Of a stretch of 18,368 nucleotides of DNA, positions 14,756 through 18,368 are shown in pieces. Below the pieces are notes generated by a model. The model worked only from the letters and a program-made list of their open reading frames with translations, made no database searches and was not told the DNA's origin. The stretch spans positions 1 to 18,368 of the forward strand of contig QIAR01000173.1 of NCBI GenBank assembly GCA_003225595.1, written 5' to 3'. Source of the stretch: Acidobacteriota bacterium (GTDB lineage: Bacteria > Acidobacteriota > Terriglobia > Terriglobales > Acidobacteriaceae). A program made the translations under genes and the position numbers. Every line of letters starts with the position of its first letter. The stretch's first letter is position 1.

Positions 14756-15067
14756 ATGAATCGTGACGATCGTAATGTTAACACGTTCCCGACTAGTCTG
14801 CCTTCACTTTTTAGAGGGCTCTATAGCCGGGTAGCGGAAAAACTGGATATAGACCCCTCCTATGTGAGTCGGGTGGCCCGCGGCGAGCGGAATTCCGACA
14901 CCATTGAGGAGGCACTTGCGGCTGAAATCCGACGTATCTCGAAGTTGGCCAGCAGGAACGGACACCTGGGTAGACTGGCGAGTGGGAATGGACACCTAGG
15001 CAGACTGGCGAGCAAGAATTCGGGAAGACGAGGAAAGAAAGTCGCAAGCGCCAAAAAGTCCCGCTAA
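14756..15067 (+). CDS. Small HTH protein with 10-residue repeats and basic tail
   Basis: The 103-residue product has a compact helix-turn-helix-like segment, LYSRVAEKLDIDPSYVSRVA followed by RGERNSDTIEEALAAEI (about residues 22-60), resembling the Cro/C1 fold. It is followed by repeats of ten residues, LASRNGHLGR, LASGNGHLGR and the start of a third, then a Lys/Arg/Ala-rich end GKKVASAKKSR similar to histone H1-like tails. The ATG at 14756 follows AAAGG by five bases and the ribosome site overlaps an inverted repeat. It is divergent from the S24-like regulator. I infer DNA binding, perhaps as the Cro-like counterpart; no named family was recognised. Confidence 0.72.
   Translation: MNRDDRNVNTFPTSLPSLFRGLYSRVAEKLDIDPSYVSRVARGERNSDTIEEALAAEIRRISKLASRNGHLGRLASGNGHLGRLASKNSGRRGKKVASAKKSR
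14946..15020 (+). repeat. 30-bp tandem repeat inside the HTH gene
   Basis: Two full 30-base units (14946-14975 and 14976-15005), starting TGGCCAGCAGGAACGG and TGGCGAGTGGGAATGG, and a partial third from 15006 encode the 10-residue protein repeats. Units one and two differ at about six positions, mostly silent. Confidence 0.9.
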
Positions 15068-15157
15068 TCTGCCAGGATTAGTCCCCAAAGTTATGGCCCA
15101 GATCAGCACTTAGGCATTGCCGCGTCGAGGATGCCTGCTTGATTTCGCTACTCTCAA

Positions 15158-15192
15158 CTGGCCCCAGTTTGGCTGTCTGACTTGGCCCCACC
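15158..15192 (+). repeat. IS21 left end, two internal repeats
   Basis: CTGGCCCCA at 15158-15166 and TTGGCCCCACC at 15182-15192 are separated so that GGCCCCA recurs every 24 bases. These are the probable transposase binding sites of the left end. Confidence 0.85.
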
Positions 15193-15244
15193 TTAAGCGA
15201 TAGATCGCCCTATCCTGTGCCTGCCAGCCGGGACGGGGAGAGCG

Positions 15245-16675
15245 ATGGACAGGAGACGCAAGGTGGAACTGTTTGAACAGATCAGGGGGAGTACCGCTTT
15301 GGGGTAGGGACGGTCCGAGGCGTGGCGAAGAAGTTCGGGGTGCATCGGCGGATGGTGCGGCAGGCGGTTGCAAGCGCGATTCCACCGGAGCGCAAAGTTC
15401 CGGCGCGGGCCAGGCCCAAGCTGGAGCGGTGAAGGAGTTCATTGACGAGATTCTGCGAGCGGACCAGCAAGCTCCGCGCAAGCAGCGGCACACGGGGCAC
15501 CACATCTGGGCGCGGATTTGCCGGGAGCGGCCGGAAGTGACAGTGGCCGAGTCCACGGTACGCCACTACGTCGCACGCCGCAAGCAGGAACTGGGGCTAG
15601 TGGCGCGGGAAACGTTCGTGCCGCAGGTTTACGACTGGGGCAGCGAAGCGCAGGTGGATTGGTACGAAGCCCTCGCGGAAGTAATGGGCGAGCTACGCAA
15701 AGTGTTTCGGCGTTGCGCTACGACAACCTGAAGAGCGCAGTGAAGAGGATTCTGCGCGGTCATCAGCGGGAAGAGACTGAACGGCTGATCGCCTTCCGCT
15801 CGCACTGGGGTTTCGAGACGGAGTTTTGCAATCCGGCGCGGGGCAACGAGAAGGGCGGCGTGGTGGCGAAGTGGGCTACTTCCGCCGCAACCATCTGGTG
15901 CCTGTTCCGCGCGTGGAGAGCTTGGAAGAGTTGAACCAGCTTCTGCTCGCAGGCTGCCCCGCCGACGAGCAGCGGCGGATCGCGGGCAAGCCGCACACCG
16001 TCGGTGAGGCCATGCAGATCGAGCACGAACACCTGCTGCCCTTGTCTGCGGAAGGATTCGAGCTGGCTGAGACGAGTTTTTCCGGTCGTGGACGGCAAGG
16101 GCTGTGTGAAGGTGCGCACGAACTGCTACTCGACGCCGCTGAAGCCAGGCACGCGCACACAGGCGAGACTGTTGCCGGCCTATGTGGAGATTTGGCAGGA
16201 GCGGGAGTGTGTGGCGCGGCACGAGCGCAGCTTCTCGCGCTACGAGCAGGTGCTCGATCTGGAGCATTACCTCGATGTGCTGGAGCGGAAACCGGGCGCT
16301 CTGGCGGGATCGAGTCCGCTCCAGCAGTGGCGCGAACGCGGACGATGGCCAGAGAGCTTCGACCGTTTGTGGCAGAGCTTGCAAGAACGGCATGGCCGAT
16401 ATGAGGGCACGCGGGAGATGATCGACTTGCTCACGCTGGGCAAGCGGCACGGCTGGGATCGGTTGACGAAAGCCGTGCAAGAATCGCTCGCGCTCGGTTG
16501 CACGGATGCGGCCGCGGTGCGGCATCTGGTCACGACGAACGAACTCGTCCGCTCGCGGCCGGAGCCATTCGAGGTGAGCGGACTGGAACGTTACGACCGT
16601 CCGTTGCCCGAGATGCACGAGTATGACCTGCTGCTCAACAGCGGAGCGGTTGCCGGAGCGGAGGTGGCGCGATGA
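15245..16675 (+). pseudogene. istA: istA transposase, multiply frameshifted IS21
   Basis: The IstA transposase is recognisable end to end but in five or more frame segments. ATG at 15245 reads MDRRRKVELFEQIR; the frame shifts at a G run (15285-15289) into the HTH region GVAKKFGVHRRMVRQAV; again near 15424-15430 into EFIDEILRADQQAPRKQRHT and the catalytic start VDWYEA; at 15702-15712 into LRYDNLKSAVKRIL; near 15859-15868, at the catalytic Glu, into GEVGYFRRNHLVPVPR; and at a T run (16077-16081) into FPVVDGKGCVKVRTNCY and the C-terminus ending at 16675. Between the first and second catalytic Asp only 22 residues remain where about 60 are usual, so some 40-50 codons are deleted. It cannot make active transposase. 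Confidence 0.93.
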
Positions 16676-17450
16676 AGCAGCCCACGCAAGCTCTGGAACA
16701 TGCCAGTGTGAGGCAGTATTGCAAGGCGCTGCGCATGCCGGTCACCGGGGCCAACTTCGTGCGATTGTCGGAGCAGGCGATCAAAGAACAGCGCAGTCAC
16801 ATCGGGTATCTGGAAGCCTTGCTGGCGATGGAAGCCGAAGAACGCGACCGCCACGCCATTCAAAAGCGCATTCGCGATGCCAAGCTGCCGCGGCTGAAGA
16901 CGCTGGAAGAGTTCGACTTCAATCAGGCGCGGCAGATTCCGGCGGCGAAGATTCGTGAGCTGGCCGAAGGCGGCTACATCGAACGCGCCGAGTCGGTGGT
17001 GTTCATGGGCGAGTGCGGCACGGGCAAGACACACCTTTCGACCGGCTTGTGTGTGGCGGCGTGCCGCCAGAAACGGCGGGCGCGATTCACCACTGCCGCG
17101 AACTTGGTGAACGAACTGGTGGAAGCCCGGCAGCAGAACGCGGTCAAACGCGTGCTGGCTCGTTGGTTGCGGTATGACGTGATCGTGCTCGATGAAGTCG
17201 GTTACGTGCCGCTGGCTGACATCGGCGCGGAGTTTCTGTTCCAAGTGATCGCTGAGCGGGCAGAGCGGGCGGCACTGATCGTGACCACCAACTTACCATT
17301 CTCGGAGTGGACGCAGGCTTCCCGAACCCGCGCCTGCGCAAAGCCTTGCTGGATCGCATCACCGACCGGGCACACATCATCGAGACGGGAACCGAATCGT
17401 ATCGTTTTCGCAGAACCTTGGAGGTACGGCAGAAAAAGAAAGCCTCGTAG
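16672..17450 (+). pseudogene. istB: istB helper ATPase, frameshifted IS21
   Basis: IstB is the AAA+ ATPase that directs IS21 transposition. The ATG at 16672 overlaps the istA stop by 4 bases. The frame is intact for about 215 codons and includes Walker A GECGTGKTH, Walker B VIVLDEVGYVP and the sensor-1 like VTTNLPFSEW. A single-base change between 17314 and 17320 then shifts the frame; the true C-terminus (FPNPRLRKALLDRITDRAHI and on to KKKAS) continues in another frame to TAG at 17448-17450. The as-written frame instead runs to 17466 with an unrelated tail. It lacks its normal last third-of-domain residues and is probably inactive. Confidence 0.92.
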
Positions 17451-17482
17451 CCTCAGGCATTTGTGAGCTTCTACAGAGCTAA

Positions 17483-17519
17483 GCCGAGGAAGGGACTCAG
17501 ACGCCGTCCCTTCCTCGGC
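17483..17519 (+). terminator. 14-bp perfect hairpin after istB
   Basis: GCCGAGGAAGGGAC (17483-17496) and GTCCCTTCCTCGGC (17506-17519) form a perfect 14-bp stem with a 9-base loop. It lies inside the IS, just after istB, and has no T run, so it could be a Rho-independent-like stop or a barrier to outside read-through. An alternative pairing CTAAGCCG with CGGCTTAG (17479-17486 with 17529-17536) competes with its base. Confidence 0.6.
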
Positions 17520-17597
17520 GCTCCGTCCCGGCTTAGGCCGGATCGCACTGCCGGTCAGGTCATTAGCAAGCTGGAGGAAAAAGACACTTATGACGTA

Positions 17598-17632
17598 GGT
17601 GGGGCCAAATCTGACGGCCACGGTGGGGCCAG
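17598..17632 (-). repeat. IS21 right end, two internal repeats
   Basis: GGTGGGGCCAAAT (from 17598) and GGTGGGGCCAG (to 17632) repeat at a 24-base spacing. In reverse complement this end matches the left end at 29 of 35 positions. Confidence 0.85.
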
Positions 17633-17665
17633 ATCAAGTTGCCAAAAGCACTTTCTGTCGGGCCT

Positions 17666-17872
17666 TTAAAAATTCCTGCGGAACTCACAAAACCCAAACC
17701 GTTGCAGTTGTTCCCGAAAGGTAGCGCGCGGCGGCAGCGGCGAGGCCAAGAGCTCGGAGATCAAAGCTTGTTCCGAGCGTTTGCTGGTTTTCGATTGGTC
17801 CACTGCCAAGGCTAGTGATCCTAGTTGCGATCCCGCAATTCGCACAATAAAATCAAGGTTGCCGTCATTCAA
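17666..17872 (-). CDS. Possible remnant of unknown protein
   Basis: A 68-codon frame from TTG at 17872 reads with protein-like composition (NLDFIVRIAGSQLGSLALAV, then QALISELLASPLPPRATFRE). The frame is also open upstream to about 17930 (GKIPTDFNLILRSVLLNDGN) but with no usual start codon. There is no clear ribosome site. I recognise no family. It lies between the IS21 right end and the tRNA and could be the C-terminal remnant of a gene displaced by insertion events, or chance. The rest of 17633-17993 shows nothing. Confidence 0.25.
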   Translation of the reverse strand: MNDGNLDFIVRIAGSQLGSLALAVDQSKTSKRSEQALISELLASPLPPRATFREQLQRFGFCEFRRNF

Positions 17873-17993
17873 GAGGACAGAACGAAGGATTAAGTTGAAA
17901 TCAGTCGGTATCTTTCCGACGTTGCTTCATATGCTCTGAGCGCGGCAAGTCCTGTGGACGGCAGATCCTCTGGACGCGCAAAATTGGTTGATG

Positions 17994-18083
17994 GGAGAGA
18001 TGGCCGAGTGGCTGAAGGCGCACGCTTGGAAAGCGTGTATACGAGAAACCGTATCGTGGGTTCGAATCCCACTCTCTCCGCCA
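17994..18083 (+). tRNA. tRNA-Ser (GGA)
   Basis: All parts of a class II serine tRNA are present: acceptor stem GGAGAGA (17994-18000) with TCTCTCC (18073-18079), D arm with GGCTGAAGGC, anticodon stem around the loop TTGGAAA (anticodon GGA), a long variable arm (TATACGAGAAACCGTATC region), the T arm GTGGGTTCGAATCCCAC, and an encoded G plus CCA. It decodes UCC and UCU. It is intact, and an integrase gene faces its 3' end from the right. Confidence 0.97.
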
Positions 18084-18145
18084 GCTTCTTTTCTTTCTTG
18101 CAATCACTTAGCTGAGGTCCGAGAGGGCACTAGGGGGCAATAAGG

Positions 18146-18368
18146 TTAAGTGTTAAGCACCAGGCGCACGATCTTGGCGTGGGCCTGCCGCTTCTGCTCG
18201 GTCATTGCCTGCGTATAGACGTTCATGGTCGTGCGTATATCCGCATGGCGCAGCAGTTCCTGTTGGACCTTCAGGTCTTCTCCGTTGGCCCGAAGAAGAG
18301 ACGAGAAAGTGTGGCGGAACGTATGCCAGCCGATGTCCCCGAGGGCGGCTTTCCGTGCAGCAGGCTTG
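18146..18368 (-). CDS. Tyrosine recombinase / integrase, C-terminal part
   Basis: The frame runs from the right window edge leftward to a TAA stop at 18146-18148, giving about 73 C-terminal residues. It ends the catalytic domain of a phage-type tyrosine recombinase: GWHTFRHTFSSLL holds the HxxR pair, LLRHADIRTTMNVY holds the second His and the nucleophilic Tyr. The first catalytic Arg lies outside the window. The gene is convergent with and 62 bases from tRNA-Ser, the usual layout of an integrase that uses the tRNA 3' end as its attachment site. Cargo would lie to the right, beyond the window. Confidence 0.92.
   Translation of the reverse strand, partial: KPAARKAALGDIGWHTFRHTFSSLLRANGEDLKVQQELLRHADIRTTMNVYTQAMTEQKRQAHAKIVRLVLNT

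Larger units (their letters stand above)
15158..17632 (+). mobile_element. Decayed IS21-family insertion sequence
   Basis: The element is about 2475 bp, the normal size for IS21. It carries istA and istB in the usual order with a 4-base ATGA overlap, and both genes are frameshifted. The 35-base ends match at 29 positions in inverted orientation, and each holds two copies of GGCCCCA spaced 24 bases apart, the multiple terminal repeat pattern of this family. TCAA is next to the left end (15154-15157) and one base from the right end (17634-17637) and may be the remains of a 4-bp target duplication. The element is not mobile by its own proteins. Confidence 0.93.

Noticed and set aside
15629..16618. 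329-codon minus-strand ORF
   Set aside because: It is antisense to the decayed istA, whose homology is clear on the plus strand.
17901..18107. Minus-strand ORF reading REWDSNPRYGFSY, and its neighbour at 17890-18072
   Set aside because: It is antisense to tRNA-Ser; this is a well-known false protein that recurs wherever this tRNA is translated backwards.

Overview
The window looks like chromosomal DNA from a soil or sediment bacterium of the Acidobacteriota (Terriglobia/Koribacter-like). This is an inference from the moderately GC-rich coding style, the gene set (OPT transporter, TldD/PmbA pair, ComF plus HNH gene, PilZ plus LuxR pair, bacterioferritin) and many short intergenic repeat families such as copies of TTAACCACAGAGG. 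No 16S rRNA or other strong taxonomic marker is present.

Layout. Positions 1-4734 are transcribed leftward: a POT-type MFS transporter cut by the window edge, a DUF167/YggU protein, a YggS PLP-binding protein and an OPT-family oligopeptide transporter, separated by repeat-rich spacers. Positions 4925-13557 are transcribed rightward: a small zinc-ribbon protein, a ComF phosphoribosyltransferase, an HNH endonuclease-like protein, TldD and PmbA (the two halves of the TldD/TldE protease), a PilZ protein followed after 15 bases by a NarL-type regulator with a degenerate receiver, bacterioferritin, and an S41 peptidase-like gene split by an in-frame TAG. From about 13.6 kb the content becomes accessory: an XRE/S24 repressor-like gene divergent from a small HTH protein with a basic tail and 10-residue repeats, a decayed IS21-family element (istA and istB both frameshifted, both ends recognisable), a tRNA-Ser(GGA), and the C-terminal end of a tyrosine recombinase running off the right edge. 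The tRNA plus integrase arrangement suggests the left border of an integrated element that continues beyond the window.

How parts may work together. TldD and PmbA form a heteromeric peptidase; two peptide-type transporters (POT and OPT) lie in the same window but there is no direct evidence they are linked to it. PilZ and the LuxR-type regulator are probably co-transcribed. The divergent repressor/HTH pair shares a 77-base intergenic region with inverted repeats that overlap the probable promoter and ribosome site, as expected for an autoregulated switch.

Points of most interest: the S24-like repressor has Ser where the catalytic Lys should be; the LuxR-type regulator has lost nearly all receiver phosphorylation residues; the tldD reading frame is broken near its start; the S41 gene has a premature amber codon; yggS is bracketed by inverted copies of one repeat family, one of which supplies its stop codon. 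Nothing here is a clear wholly new system; the repressor/HTH pair is the best candidate for something undescribed.
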